From: Pontimonas sp.
GTDB lineage: Bacteria; Actinomycetota; Actinomycetes; Actinomycetales; Microbacteriaceae
Reading direction: 5' to 3'
Assembly: GCA_021741945.1 (NCBI GenBank)
Contig: JAIOWV010000001.1
Location: 1 to 54,604 of the forward strand
Length of the DNA stretch: 54,604 nt
A program made the position numbers and the translations under genes. This document shows, piece after piece, positions 1 through 7,856 of the stretch (position 1 is its first letter; each line of letters starts with the position of its first letter). The notes under the pieces are model-generated. The model ran no database searches, was not told the origin of the DNA, and saw only the letters and a program-made list of their open reading frames with translations.

Positions 1-2
1 CG

Positions 3-815
3 ACCGATCGTGTGTTGGCACTCGATATGTCAGGCTCCCTCGCCGCCACAGTGTGGGCGCTGGGCTTTGGGGACCGCTTGATTGGGCGCGATATCTCCAC
101 GACCTTCCCGGGCGTTGAAGACCTGCCGGTCGTGACGGGCAGTGGTCACGCTATTTCTCCTGAATCAGTGCTCGCGCTGCGACCAGACCTGATCATCACC
201 GATGGGACCATCGGGCCCATCGATGTTGTTCTGCAGCTTCGTGAGGCAGGCATTCCCGTCGTGTTTGTTCGGGTGGCACCCGGTTTGTCGCAGCCTGCCG
301 AGCTGGCTCGCTCTGTCGCTGAGATTTTTGGTGCACCAGATGCTGGTGAACTCTTGGCAACGCAAGTCAATGCCGATATTGCTGCGGTGACCGAGATCAT
401 CGCCGCCCGCGCTCCGCAGGCCCGCGAAGACAAACTCCGGATGGTGTTTCTTTATCTGCGGGGAGCCAATGGCATCTATTACCTCTTCGGTGAAGAATCC
501 GGAGCTGGCGAGCTCATCACCGCGCTTGGCGGTATTGATATCGCCACAGAGATTGGCTGGGTCGGCCTTCGGCCGATGACCGATGAGGCCCTCATCGCCG
601 CCAACCCGGACCTAATTCTTGTAATGACCGGCGGACTGGAGAGCGTCGGCGGGGTGGAAGAGCTCATCGCGCTGAAGCCGGCATTGGGACTCACGCCAGC
701 CGGAGCTAATCTGCGCTTTGTCGATATGGCGGACGCGCAGGTGTTGAGTTTTGGCCCGCGAACGGCGTTAGTTATTGACGCTCTTGCTCGGGCGATTTAC
801 GCGCCCGAGCAGTAA
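3..815 (+). CDS. Heme ABC transporter substrate-binding protein, 5' truncated
   Basis: Class III periplasmic-binding fold typical of HmuT-type hemin-binding lipoproteins: the pattern 'ISPESVLALRPDLIITDG' followed by a long connecting helix and a second lobe ending in 'ANPDLILVMTGG'. The reading frame is open from base 3, so the N-terminus (signal peptide and lipobox) lies outside the window; the GTG at 12 is internal. It should bind heme outside the membrane and deliver it to an ABC permease (HmuUV) that is not in this window. Its last 44 bases overlap the 3' end of the convergent HtaA-type gene, another heme protein, which supports the heme assignment. A cobalamin or siderophore binder is the alternative. 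Confidence 0.8.
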   Translation, partial: TDRVLALDMSGSLAATVWALGFGDRLIGRDISTTFPGVEDLPVVTGSGHAISPESVLALRPDLIITDGTIGPIDVVLQLREAGIPVVFVRVAPGLSQPAELARSVAEIFGAPDAGELLATQVNADIAAVTEIIAARAPQAREDKLRMVFLYLRGANGIYYLFGEESGAGELITALGGIDIATEIGWVGLRPMTDEALIAANPDLILVMTGGLESVGGVEELIALKPALGLTPAGANLRFVDMADAQVLSFGPRTALVIDALARAIYAPEQ

Positions 816-1497
816 TCCAGAGCATTCCACCGCCCAAGAGAGCCAGGCCGAGCACGCCACCGGCGACCCACCAGGGGTTCAGGCCCCCAGGGGTCAAGCA
901 TGAGGGTGTGACCAGAAGTCGAATATCGACCGGGTCGAAGGGCTCACCTTCTGGGTACGTGCCAAAAGATTCAGAACCTGCCCCAGTGAGCGTGGCCTGG
1001 GCTCCAGTAACTACCCACTCTCCGGTGGCGACATCGACGCTCTCATCGCCAGCTGACCATTCGAGAGTGACAAACTCGACGTCATCGGCACTCACGCTCA
1101 CCATGTCCATGGTGTCGCCAGTCACATCAAAGACGAGTGTTGCGCTTCGCCCAGAATCAATCACCAGCGTGGGGTGCCCGAGCGAGGTGCGGAGGTTTCC
1201 ACCGTGACCTTCAAAGAGGAGCTCGCCCTCAAACGCCACGCTGCCGCCCGTGCGATCAGGTGCAATGGTCCCTTCGCCGCCAGTGAAGATGAAGACCGGA
1301 GTCTTATAGCCGACATCACCCGAGGTCGTCCATTGTCCAAGCGCAATGGAACCGGAGATATAGGACCTAAAAGATTCTTTGAACCCCCAGGTCACTTCGG
1401 ACTCCAGCACCTGGCACTGGCCCTCGGCCAGTGCAGCGGCAGGGGTGGACGACAATGCCAACAGCGTCGATAGCGCGAGGGCGGAAAAGCTAGGCAC
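772..1497 (-). CDS. HtaA-domain heme-binding protein, membrane anchored
   Basis: A 241-residue exported protein. Residues 1–24 form a signal peptide that is short of basic residues. One HtaA-like domain begins near residue 35 with 'VTWGFKESFRSYISG'. A membrane helix spans about 209–229, followed by a basic cytoplasmic tail. HtaA domains in corynebacteria take heme from the environment through a conserved Tyr in the F-x-x-Y-I motif (Tyr46 here) and a His (His98 or His108 here). The GTG start overlaps the stop of the upstream GNAT gene by 8 nt, so the two are probably co-translated. The 3' end overlaps the convergent hmuT-like gene. Only one HtaA repeat is present, as in HtaB-like proteins. Confidence 0.82.
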   Translation of the reverse strand: MPSFSALALSTLLALSSTPAAALAEGQCQVLESEVTWGFKESFRSYISGSIALGQWTTSGDVGYKTPVFIFTGGEGTIAPDRTGGSVAFEGELLFEGHGGNLRTSLGHPTLVIDSGRSATLVFDVTGDTMDMVSVSADDVEFVTLEWSAGDESVDVATGEWVVTGAQATLTGAGSESFGTYPEGEPFDPVDIRLLVTPSCLTPGGLNPWWVAGGVLGLALLGGGMLWITARARKSPEQERQ

Positions 1498-1957
1498 CGG
1501 GGACCCGAACCATCAGGCGGTGGGGAATACCGGCTTCCATGAACAGCTCACCACGGGCTTCGAAACCAAACTTCGCATAGAGGCCCGTGACGTAGTCCTG
1601 GGCGTGGAGATAGAGGGGCACCTCACCAGCAATATCGAGCGCCCTGGCCATCAGGCGCTCGGCCAAGCCTTGGCCTCTGGCATCAGCACGGACCACCATG
1701 CGACCGAGGCTCTTAGCAATTCCTTCGTGAGCGTCTGCCGCCGCGGGGGAATCAACGATTCTCAGATATCCAGCCATCCCCCGGTCATCACCAACCCACA
1801 GGTGAATAGTCGAGGGGTCACGATCTGCCGCATCAAATTCTTCTTCAGTGATCTTCTGCTCCAGGAAGAAGACTTCACTGCGCAGGACCGCCATCTCGAA
1901 GACATCGTCAGGTGTGAATTCGCTCCACGTTTTGACCACAATCGATTCTTCGGGCAT
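1490..1957 (-). CDS. ElaA-family GNAT N-acetyltransferase
   Basis: A 155-residue single-domain acetyltransferase. The N-terminus 'FEMAVLRSEVFFLEQK' is the ElaA signature, and 'SLGRMVVRADARGQGLAERLMARAL' is the acetyl-CoA-binding motif A (R/Q-x-x-G-x-G/A). The open frame runs further upstream, but the ATG at 1957 is the start that gives the family N-terminus, and a TAAACT hexamer lies 7 nt in front of it. It precedes the HtaA gene with an 8-nt overlap. The substrate is unknown; its pairing with a heme gene may be fortuitous. Confidence 0.85.
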   Translation of the reverse strand: MPEESIVVKTWSEFTPDDVFEMAVLRSEVFFLEQKITEEEFDAADRDPSTIHLWVGDDRGMAGYLRIVDSPAAADAHEGIAKSLGRMVVRADARGQGLAERLMARALDIAGEVPLYLHAQDYVTGLYAKFGFEARGELFMEAGIPHRLMVRVPGA

Positions 1958-1964
1958 GCTCGCG

Positions 1965-1970
1965 AGTTTA
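1965..1970 (-). promoter_or_regulatory. -10 hexamer, leaderless GNAT gene
   Basis: TAAACT on the minus strand, separated from the ATG at 1957 by 7 nt. This fits transcription starting at or next to the start codon. No convincing -35 is seen. Confidence 0.4.
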
Positions 1971-2010
1971 ATAGGCAGTGCTGGTAATTCGAGCGGACTG
2001 AGGTGGAGAG

Positions 2011-2412
2011 ATGGCCGAGAAGATTGTGAAAGACGACGCATCCTGGAAGGCGGAGCTTGCCCCGGAGCGCTACGCGATTCTTCGCCAAGCTGCGACCGAG
2101 CCGCCCTGGTCGGGCGAGCTGCTAGCTGAAAAGCGTGAGGGCGTGTACCACTGTGCTGGGTGTGGAAGCGCACTGTTTGCCAGCGACACGAAGTTCGAGT
2201 CCGGCTCGGGTTGGCCCTCCTTCTATGCGGCTATTGACGATGGCGCGATTGACCTGCACGAGGATCGAAGCCTCGGCGCCATCCGCACGGAAGTTGTCTG
2301 TGCTGGTTGTGGCGGTCACTTAGGCCACCTGTTTCCGGATGGTTTTGGCACCCCGACCGGCCAGCGCTACTGCATGAACTCCCTGGCACTGGAGTTCGAG
2401 CCGAACTCCTAA
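2011..2412 (+). CDS. msrB: Peptide-methionine (R)-S-oxide reductase
   Basis: 133 residues, the full length of a stand-alone MsrB. It reduces methionine-R-sulfoxide in proteins using thioredoxin. Visible: zinc ligands Cys48/Cys51 and Cys97/Cys100 in two CxxC pairs, the 'GSGWPSF' substrate loop (65–71), and the catalytic Cys121 in 'GQRYCMNS'. A GGAG ribosome site sits just before the ATG. It is divergent from the ElaA-like gene, and its last 4 bases overlap the convergent transporter gene. Confidence 0.95.
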   Translation: MAEKIVKDDASWKAELAPERYAILRQAATEPPWSGELLAEKREGVYHCAGCGSALFASDTKFESGSGWPSFYAAIDDGAIDLHEDRSLGAIRTEVVCAGCGGHLGHLFPDGFGTPTGQRYCMNSLALEFEPNS

Positions 2413-3365
2413 GTAGTGCGGCGCCCCAGGGTCACCATGAGGGCGCCGGCCAATGTCACCACGGCGCCGATGATTGTCGAGACGCTCAAGTGAGACGTTG
2501 ACAGCGGAGCGACGGCGTCCAAAATGATGGACCCAATCAGCTGACCACTAATCAGGCTGACGCCCAGACCAAGGACGCCAACAATTCCGACCACGGTGAC
2601 CTGCACCACGATAAACACCACCCCGATGAACCCCCCGGTCCAGAGCCACCATGTCCCAGGCAGGCTCGCCGGCAACCCGAGGGTGGGTAGCGAGACCAGA
2701 AAAGCCGCACTGAGGACAGCCGTGCCAACGACAAAGTTGACGAACGTCGCGGCGATCGCCGACCCCGCGACGTTGCGCACCCGACCATTGACGGCCTGCT
2801 GAAAGCCGGTCCCAGCACCCGCTAGCAGGGGCAGAAGAAAAAGGAGCCCCACATCGGGGAGCGAACCTGGCGTGACATCGAGTGCGACAACTACACCCAC
2901 AAGAACGATGAGTGCCCCGAGTCCCCGCTGGAGTCGAAGCGGAACCTTCGTCACGCCAAACCAACCCCTGGAATCAATCAGGACAGCGCCGAGGCTCTGT
3001 CCTGTCACCACAGCAATGGAGAACACGGCAACGCCCAGCACGCCAGCGCTCAGGCCCTGGGTCAGCACCAGGAAAGCCCCTCCAGCTCCACCCACCATTG
3101 CCCACCAGGGCAGGCGCCCCTCCGCTACAGCAGCCCGAAGATTGGCCAGGCCCGCCCGGCCCGAGGGACTGCCGAGCATCACGAGAGTGATCACGGTGAG
3201 GCCGGTCGAGAAAGAAATGAGGGCGGCAAGCGCCCCATTGCCCAAAGCAAGCCCAAATTCCCCATTGATCCGGGACTGCAGCGCAACGAATACCCCAGCA
3301 ACAACGCTCACGCCCACGGCAAGCGCGGTAACAGCTCTACTCGCTGGCGAAGTGGGGTTGCTCAC
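2409..3365 (-). CDS. DMT-family transporter, YdcZ/DUF606 type
   Basis: 318 residues with about ten hydrophobic helices in two repeated halves, each opening like DUF606 proteins ('GVFVALQSRINGEFG' and 'GAGTGFQQAVNGRVRN'). DUF606 proteins are drug/metabolite-type permeases whose substrates are mostly unknown. The GTG at 3365 is preceded by TAGCCT with a 6-nt gap, which supports this start. The stop overlaps that of msrB by 4 nt. Confidence 0.85.
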   Translation of the reverse strand: MSNPTSPASRAVTALAVGVSVVAGVFVALQSRINGEFGLALGNGALAALISFSTGLTVITLVMLGSPSGRAGLANLRAAVAEGRLPWWAMVGGAGGAFLVLTQGLSAGVLGVAVFSIAVVTGQSLGAVLIDSRGWFGVTKVPLRLQRGLGALIVLVGVVVALDVTPGSLPDVGLLFLLPLLAGAGTGFQQAVNGRVRNVAGSAIAATFVNFVVGTAVLSAAFLVSLPTLGLPASLPGTWWLWTGGFIGVVFIVVQVTVVGIVGVLGLGVSLISGQLIGSIILDAVAPLSTSHLSVSTIIGAVVTLAGALMVTLGRRTT

Positions 3366-3371
3366 CAGGCA

Positions 3372-3377
3372 AGGCTA
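3372..3377 (-). promoter_or_regulatory. -10 hexamer, leaderless DUF606 gene
   Basis: TAGCCT on the minus strand with exactly 6 nt to the GTG at 3365. It is divergent from, and within 16 nt of, the hexamer of the acyltransferase gene. Confidence 0.45.
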
Positions 3378-3392
3378 GCGAAGGCCTGGAAT

Positions 3393-3398
3393 TATGCT
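3393..3398 (+). promoter_or_regulatory. -10 hexamer, leaderless acyltransferase gene
   Basis: TATGCT with exactly 6 nt to the GTG at 3405; no ribosome-binding site precedes the GTG. Confidence 0.5.
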
Positions 3399-3404
3399 TA
3401 CCGA

Positions 3405-4433
3405 GTGAGCGCCACTCGAATTCCCCTCTGGGACAACGCAAGGTTTCTTGCAATCACTCTTGTTGTGCTCGGGCACGCGCTTACCAAAACCACGGCTGCA
3501 ACCGATAGCGCCTATGTGCTCTACACGGTGATTTATCTCTTTCACATCCCGCTCTTCGTTTTTCTCTCCGGGTACTTTTCCTCCGCCGATGCTCCAACAC
3601 TGAAGAGACTGCAGAGCGTGCTGGTTGACCTCCTACTGCCCTATCTCATCTTCGAAAGCGTGTGGTCGATCATTCAGAGTGTGAACGCCGGTGAGTTCTT
3701 GTTTAACCCGTTGCGAGCATCATGGACCCTGTGGTTCCTGCTGTCTCTGGCGGCATGGCGCATACTGCTGCCCTACATCGCCCTAATCCCTTTCCCCCTG
3801 GTGGTGAGCACGGCCATCGCCGTGCTCTCTGGTTACTGGAGCGTGGATCAAACCCTGTCTCTCTCCAGAACGCTGGCTTTCTTGCCGTTCTTCGTTCTCG
3901 GTTGGCGGGTACGGAATTGGGGTGTTGGAGAGTGGTGGCTCTCCAGATCGGCTCCGACCACGACCTGGATTCGAGTAGGCGGGGCTGTCACCTTCGCAGC
4001 GGTTGTCGCAGCGGTGGCCATCAACGTTGAGCGCCTCAGAGCAGCGGGCTTCCGCAAGCTCCTCACCGCCGATATGAGCTATGTCGATGCTGGTTTTGAT
4101 CAGTGGTTTAGCGGTGCCGGACGGTTCGGTGTCTTCGTGCTTGCAGTGCTCATGATTGCTGCTTTCGTGGTTCTGACCCCGAGGCGAAACACCTGGTTCA
4201 CAGCCCTCGGCGGAGCGACCATGACCGTCTACCTGCTGCACAGCTTTGTACTGGCACCACTGCGGGCGACCGAGCTTCTCTCAGGCTCTATCTCGTGGTG
4301 GCACCTAATACTGGTGGTGCTCGGAAGCATCGGCCTCACCATTGTTCTGGCGCAACCCTTTGTCACACGGCTATTCGCTCCACTGACGAGGCCGAGCTGG
4401 ATGCTGCCCTCGACTCGGATTATCAGCGCTTAG
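3405..4433 (+). CDS. Membrane acyltransferase, fucose 4-O-acetylase-like
   Basis: 342 residues with about ten membrane helices and the acyltransferase-3 N-terminus: 'RIPLWDNARFLAITLVVLGH' places the conserved Asp10-Asn11-Arg13 and His24 of the family. The motif 'YLFHIPLFVFLSGYF' is characteristic of YkrP/fucose-4-O-acetylase-like members. It probably transfers acetyl groups to sugars of envelope polysaccharide at the membrane. It stands alone, with the divergent DUF606 permease upstream. Confidence 0.85.
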   Translation: MSATRIPLWDNARFLAITLVVLGHALTKTTAATDSAYVLYTVIYLFHIPLFVFLSGYFSSADAPTLKRLQSVLVDLLLPYLIFESVWSIIQSVNAGEFLFNPLRASWTLWFLLSLAAWRILLPYIALIPFPLVVSTAIAVLSGYWSVDQTLSLSRTLAFLPFFVLGWRVRNWGVGEWWLSRSAPTTTWIRVGGAVTFAAVVAAVAINVERLRAAGFRKLLTADMSYVDAGFDQWFSGAGRFGVFVLAVLMIAAFVVLTPRRNTWFTALGGATMTVYLLHSFVLAPLRATELLSGSISWWHLILVVLGSIGLTIVLAQPFVTRLFAPLTRPSWMLPSTRIISA

Positions 4434-4462
4434 TCGAAGCCTTGCCCCGGGCCCCAAGCCGC

Positions 4463-4771
4463 TCAGGGCTCGCGATAGATGCTGTGGCGACCGACTCGTC
4501 GCCAGACCACAATCTGCTCGTTCTCGACTGTCACAAACTCAAAGGTGGCCCGGCCATCCGGGCCAGAGAAGGACCAGGTCATCGCCATGATGCCAGTGCC
4601 CGTCAGGCGCTCAACCCGCAGCGACTTGGGCCACACATAGTTCTCCGGATTGGCCTCATATTCTCGGGAGGCGACAATGAATCGGGCGAGAGTCTTCTTG
4701 AACGCGAGCCGCTCCTGCTCCGACAACTTCTGGTAGTCGGCACTAAAACGGGGAAGCACCCGATACTTCAC
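4463..4771 (-). CDS. RelE/ParE-like toxin
   Basis: 102 residues. The N-terminus 'YRVLPRFSADYQKLSEQERLAFKKTLARF' is the two-helix start of RelE-fold toxins. The C-terminal strands ('TFEFVTVENEQIVVWRRVGRHSIY') carry the Arg/His cluster where RelE-type mRNA interferases keep their active residues. It overlaps the upstream AbrB-type antitoxin by 4 nt (ATGA), the usual toxin–antitoxin layout. Whether it is an active nuclease cannot be told from sequence. Confidence 0.75.
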   Translation of the reverse strand: MKYRVLPRFSADYQKLSEQERLAFKKTLARFIVASREYEANPENYVWPKSLRVERLTGTGIMAMTWSFSGPDGRATFEFVTVENEQIVVWRRVGRHSIYREP

Positions 4772-5052
4772 TCCGAAGCGTCCAGGCTCTCGAGAAAGTC
4801 CTCGCCACTGGGGTAATCGGTCCCCTCTCCTCGGTTGCGCTGGCCCTCAGCCTCTTTTTCACCAGCCTGCCAGCTAGGGTCCCAAAACCACGCCTGTGTC
4901 GCGTCCAGAGCAACCTTTGGCCTCAAAATAATTTCTCCATCTGCATCGATCACCTCGACCTGCGCGCCGGGCTCGTCAAGGCGATACCGCCTGCGGATGG
5001 CAGCCGGCAGCGACACGGTCCCCCGCGATTGAATGGAGAGAAAATCGGACAT
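4768..5052 (-). CDS. AbrB/MazE-type antitoxin
   Basis: 94 residues. The swapped-hairpin DNA-binding fold is in residues 6–45 ('IQSRGTVSLPAAIRRRYRL', then 'VEVIDADGEIILRPK'). An acidic C-terminal half ('GEDFLESLDASE') probably wraps the toxin. It is first in the pair and partly overlaps the toxin start. A perfect 23-bp palindrome lies 15 nt before the ATG, and a TAGGAT hexamer sits between palindrome and start, so autorepression by this protein, or by its complex with the toxin, is likely. Confidence 0.85.
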   Translation of the reverse strand: MSDFLSIQSRGTVSLPAAIRRRYRLDEPGAQVEVIDADGEIILRPKVALDATQAWFWDPSWQAGEKEAEGQRNRGEGTDYPSGEDFLESLDASE

Positions 5053-5058
5053 GTCGAA

Positions 5059-5064
5059 ATCCTA
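5059..5064 (-). promoter_or_regulatory. -10 hexamer of the toxin–antitoxin operon
   Basis: TAGGAT on the minus strand with 6 nt to the ATG at 5052, i.e. a leaderless start. The palindromic operator begins 3 nt upstream of it, inside the -10/-35 spacer. Confidence 0.5.
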
Positions 5065-5066
5065 GC

Positions 5067-5089
5067 GTATTTCTGAATTTCAGAAATAC
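5067..5089. promoter_or_regulatory. Toxin–antitoxin operator palindrome
   Basis: Perfect inverted repeat: arms GTATTTCTGAA and TTCAGAAATAC (11 nt each) around a single central T. It occupies the promoter spacer of the antitoxin gene, where a bound repressor would block RNA polymerase. Confidence 0.75.
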
Positions 5090-5114
5090 GGAAGGATTAC
5101 TGAGTTCCTGTGCT

Positions 5115-5519
5115 CTATCCCCCGGGCGTGCAGGCGGCGGTGTAATCCATCAAGGCAATCTGAGATTCGGCGATCACCGTCGGGAGGTCAGCAACGCCCG
5201 AGATGCTCGGGTTCGCGACAGTCTCGAGCACCACATCAATCTGAGCGCTCAGGTCACCGTGGGCGGTGGCCAAGGTTGGCTCCTGCGGAGCAAGTGCCTT
5301 GAACTCGTCAGAGAGCTCGGTAAGTCGGACAGTGTAGGTATCCGCTGCCAGCGGGTTCGCAAGCGCCAAGCGCAGAACCTCTTGCATCTCGGTAAGGATT
5401 CCCACCGATTCGCTACACACCTGGAGCGAAGAGATCGACTCAGAGAGAGGATTACCCACACATCCAGTTATCCCGAGTGACGAGACGACGAGGGCTGCTG
5501 CGGTGAGCTGTTTTTTCAT
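5115..5519 (-). CDS. Small lipoprotein of unknown function
   Basis: 134 residues. Lipoprotein signal 'MKKQLTAAALVVSSLGITGC' puts the acylated cysteine at position 20. The mature part (about 114 residues) is acidic and mostly helical, with two further Cys (one near 'LQVCSESVGIL', one at 'YTAACTPGG') that could pair. The frame is open further upstream, but the ATG at 5519 gives the signal peptide and has TACGCT 6 nt before it. No family is recognised. It lies downstream of the mhqD-like gene on the same strand but has its own promoter. Confidence 0.75.
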   Translation of the reverse strand: MKKQLTAAALVVSSLGITGCVGNPLSESISSLQVCSESVGILTEMQEVLRLALANPLAADTYTVRLTELSDEFKALAPQEPTLATAHGDLSAQIDVVLETVANPSISGVADLPTVIAESQIALMDYTAACTPGG

Positions 5520-5525
5520 GAGTTC

Positions 5526-5531
5526 AGCGTA
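5526..5531 (-). promoter_or_regulatory. -10 hexamer, leaderless lipoprotein gene
   Basis: TACGCT on the minus strand with exactly 6 nt to the ATG at 5519. Confidence 0.45.
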
Positions 5532-5566
5532 GAACGCTGCGTTCGCGAAGCGCTGGGAAGGAGCTT

Positions 5567-6202
5567 CTAAACCTCTGTGAGCGACAGGCCCGCCAACCAT
5601 GTCGCGGCAGCAGCCAGGTCGCTCTCGCCGAGCCCATGCCCGCCAGGACGGACGGACCGCGTCACATGAGCCCCATGTGACGAGGCAACCTCATCCAGCT
5701 TTGTGACACTTGGCAGCGGCGCCATCGGGTCGTCGGTTCCATTGGCAAGAAACAGAGCGACCCCGGTGGCATCGCCGACCGGGTCGCGATCACCAAAGGG
5801 ATACATGCCAGAAAACGCCGCCACGGCGCGAACCGAGGTCGGGTGCAGCAAGGCCAGGGCAGAACCAATATTGGCTCCATTCGAAAACCCCACGGCAACA
5901 ACCGGCCGGTCCCCGACCCCGTAGTGAGCCTGAGCGTCGTTCAGGAACTCAGCCAATTCGCCTGCCCGAAAAATGACGTCATCAACATCGAAGATTCCCT
6001 CGCCCATCCTCGCAAACCACCTGTTCATACCGCCTTCGCTGACGCGACCTCGGGGAGACAGAATCGGCGAGCCCGGCAAAAGGGCTTTGCCCAGAGGAAT
6101 TAGGTCATGTTCGTCCGCGCCAGTGCCATGAAGGAGGAGCGCGATTGGTGTGTCCTGATTTCCATCAATCCAGACGTGAGGCCACGATTCAACTGCGCTC
6201 AC
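5567..6202 (-). CDS. Phospholipase/carboxylesterase-family hydrolase, MhqD-like
   Basis: 211 residues from the GTG at 6202, which overlaps the stop of the dioxygenase gene by one base (TAGTG). Alpha/beta hydrolase of the small carboxylesterase family. Visible: 'LLLHGTGADEHDL' oxyanion region, nucleophile elbow 'VGFSNGAN' (Ser107), acid 'NGTDDPMAP' (Asp158) and 'PGGHGLG' (His189). In Bacillus the homologous MhqD is encoded beside ring-cleaving dioxygenases of the MhqO type and belongs to the quinone/azo-compound response. The same pairing here makes that role likely. The open frame extends upstream, but that part reads into the dioxygenase gene. Confidence 0.85.
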   Translation of the reverse strand: MSAVESWPHVWIDGNQDTPIALLLHGTGADEHDLIPLGKALLPGSPILSPRGRVSEGGMNRWFARMGEGIFDVDDVIFRAGELAEFLNDAQAHYGVGDRPVVAVGFSNGANIGSALALLHPTSVRAVAAFSGMYPFGDRDPVGDATGVALFLANGTDDPMAPLPSVTKLDEVASSHGAHVTRSVRPGGHGLGESDLAAAATWLAGLSLTEV

Positions 6203-7173
6203 TACGCCACCAACCCTTCCGGGTTGTTGGACGAGGGCACACTCAGGGGCGCTACCCGGGCTTCGATGGCTTCCCGGGAGGGCTCCAACCACGGCGGGAG
6301 CTTGAGCGAACGCCCCAGCTCGAGCAGTGGTTCATCCACATCGAAGCCTGGTGTGTCGGTCGCAATTTCATAGAGGACGCCGCCTGGCTCACGGAAGTAG
6401 ATCGAGGTGAAGTAGTTGCGATCAAGAATCTCTGTGACCGCGTGACCGCGAGAGACCAATTCCTCTCGCCAAATCGCCTGCGTTGCCTGGTCGGGCACCC
6501 TGAAGGCGATGTGGTGAACGGTGCCGCCCGCGGTCAAGCCTTGCGGCACAAGGCTTGAGGCCACCACATCAATCAGCGCGCCGGGACCTCCTTCTCCTGC
6601 CGCAATGCGCGTGCGGTTGCCCATTTCCTCAACAACGCGCATTCCCAAATCATTAACCAGCAATCCAATCGTGCGCTCCGGATCCCGCACGGTGAGAACC
6701 GAAGAGTGCTGGCCCCTAATCGCGTAGTCGGCCGGGTGGAGTGCTGACTCCCAGGGGTTACGGGGGTCATCTTCGTTCGTGGCCACAATCTCGATCTGGA
6801 GCCCGTCTGGATCCATGACCAGCAGGCGCTCCTCAGATGAGGATGTACTCGTAATCCTCGGCTCGAAGCCCAACCCCGTGAGATGTTCACGCCACCAGCC
6901 GAGCGAACCCGCCGGAACAGAAAAAGCCGTTTGAGTGGACTGGCCAGCGCCCACAACACCGGGTTTCACACCGCGCCAAGGGAAGAAGGTCATGAGGGTC
7001 CCGGGCTGCCCAGAGGCGTCGCCGTAGTACAGGTGGTAAGTCCCAGGGTCATCGAAATTGACCGTCTTCTTCACCAGGCGCAACCCCAAACCCGTGATGT
7101 AGAAGTCCACGTTCTTTTGGGGTTCGCCGGCAATCGCCGTGACATGGTGAAGGCCCTGTGGTTGGACGTTCAT
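6202..7173 (-). CDS. Ring-cleaving dioxygenase, MhqO-like (two VOC domains)
   Basis: 323 residues, matching the length of MhqO/MhqA. Two vicinal-oxygen-chelate modules: the first starts at 'GLHHVTAIAGEPQKNVDFY' (His10 as a likely metal ligand), the second near residue 150 ('GQHSSVLTVRDPERT'), with 'VHHIAFRVPD' and 'GGVLYEIATDTPGF' providing His and Glu ligands. These Fe(II)-dependent enzymes cleave hydroquinones or catechols and protect against quinone stress. A GGAG ribosome site precedes the ATG. It is translationally coupled to the MhqD-like hydrolase. Confidence 0.9.
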   Translation of the reverse strand: MNVQPQGLHHVTAIAGEPQKNVDFYITGLGLRLVKKTVNFDDPGTYHLYYGDASGQPGTLMTFFPWRGVKPGVVGAGQSTQTAFSVPAGSLGWWREHLTGLGFEPRITSTSSSEERLLVMDPDGLQIEIVATNEDDPRNPWESALHPADYAIRGQHSSVLTVRDPERTIGLLVNDLGMRVVEEMGNRTRIAAGEGGPGALIDVVASSLVPQGLTAGGTVHHIAFRVPDQATQAIWREELVSRGHAVTEILDRNYFTSIYFREPGGVLYEIATDTPGFDVDEPLLELGRSLKLPPWLEPSREAIEARVAPLSVPSSNNPEGLVA

Positions 7174-7274
7174 AGGTTTTTGCTCCTCAAGGATTCAGGG
7201 CAATATCTTGACACGGCCGTCTACAGGGAGTCAGTTCCGCCTGATCCAAAACTCCAGCGGCAGGCATCTCGACG

Positions 7275-7856
7275 CTATCCGCCAAGGACGCCAAGCAAAG
7301 CTTTCATCTCGTCGATCTCGGCTCGCTGCGCCACCGTGATTGCCTCGGCCAGAGCACGCACCTCGGTGTTGGCGGAATTGTCAATCATGCTGACCATGTC
7401 CAAAGCGCCTTCATGATGAGCAATCATGAGCTCCAAGAACATGACGTCGAATTCCGGCGAGGCTAGCGACGCTAGCGTCTCAAGATCGGCCTCGCTGACC
7501 ATTCCGCTCATGCCGTGAGCACCCATGTCGTGACCCTCCATCATTGACGAAGCGCCCGACTGCTCGAGCCAACGGGTCATTTCCTCAATCTCTGGGTCTT
7601 GACCCGCCTTGATGCGCTGCGCCAAATCCAGCACTTCCTCCGAAGCAGAAACTTCCATGGCCAGGTCCGATAGCTCTATGGCCTGTTGGTGATGGGGAAT
7701 CATCATCTGAGCAAACATGATGTCGTTGGCCGAATATGCCAAGGCCCCCTGTTCGCTGGAGGGGGCAGCGGGAGCGCCGATGTTGATGGTGCAGCCCGCT
7801 GCCAGGGCGAGGACGAGAACTCCCGTTACTGCTGAGGTGATTCGATTGCGTGTCAT
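7275..7856 (-). CDS. DUF305 lipoprotein with Met/His-rich insert
   Basis: 193 residues. Lipobox 'LALAAGC' places the lipidated Cys at 22. Two DUF305 repeats follow, each with the paired-His helix: 'FAQMMIPHHQQAIELSDLA' and 'FLELMIAHHEGALDMV'. Between them lies a short Met/His-rich stretch ('MMEGHDMGAHGMSGM'), a composition common in periplasmic copper-binding segments. DUF305 is a ferritin-like four-helix domain often encoded with copper-resistance genes. A metal-handling role outside the membrane is the best inference; no copper gene is adjacent. Confidence 0.88.
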   Translation of the reverse strand: MTRNRITSAVTGVLVLALAAGCTINIGAPAAPSSEQGALAYSANDIMFAQMMIPHHQQAIELSDLAMEVSASEEVLDLAQRIKAGQDPEIEEMTRWLEQSGASSMMEGHDMGAHGMSGMVSEADLETLASLASPEFDVMFLELMIAHHEGALDMVSMIDNSANTEVRALAEAITVAQRAEIDEMKALLGVLGG

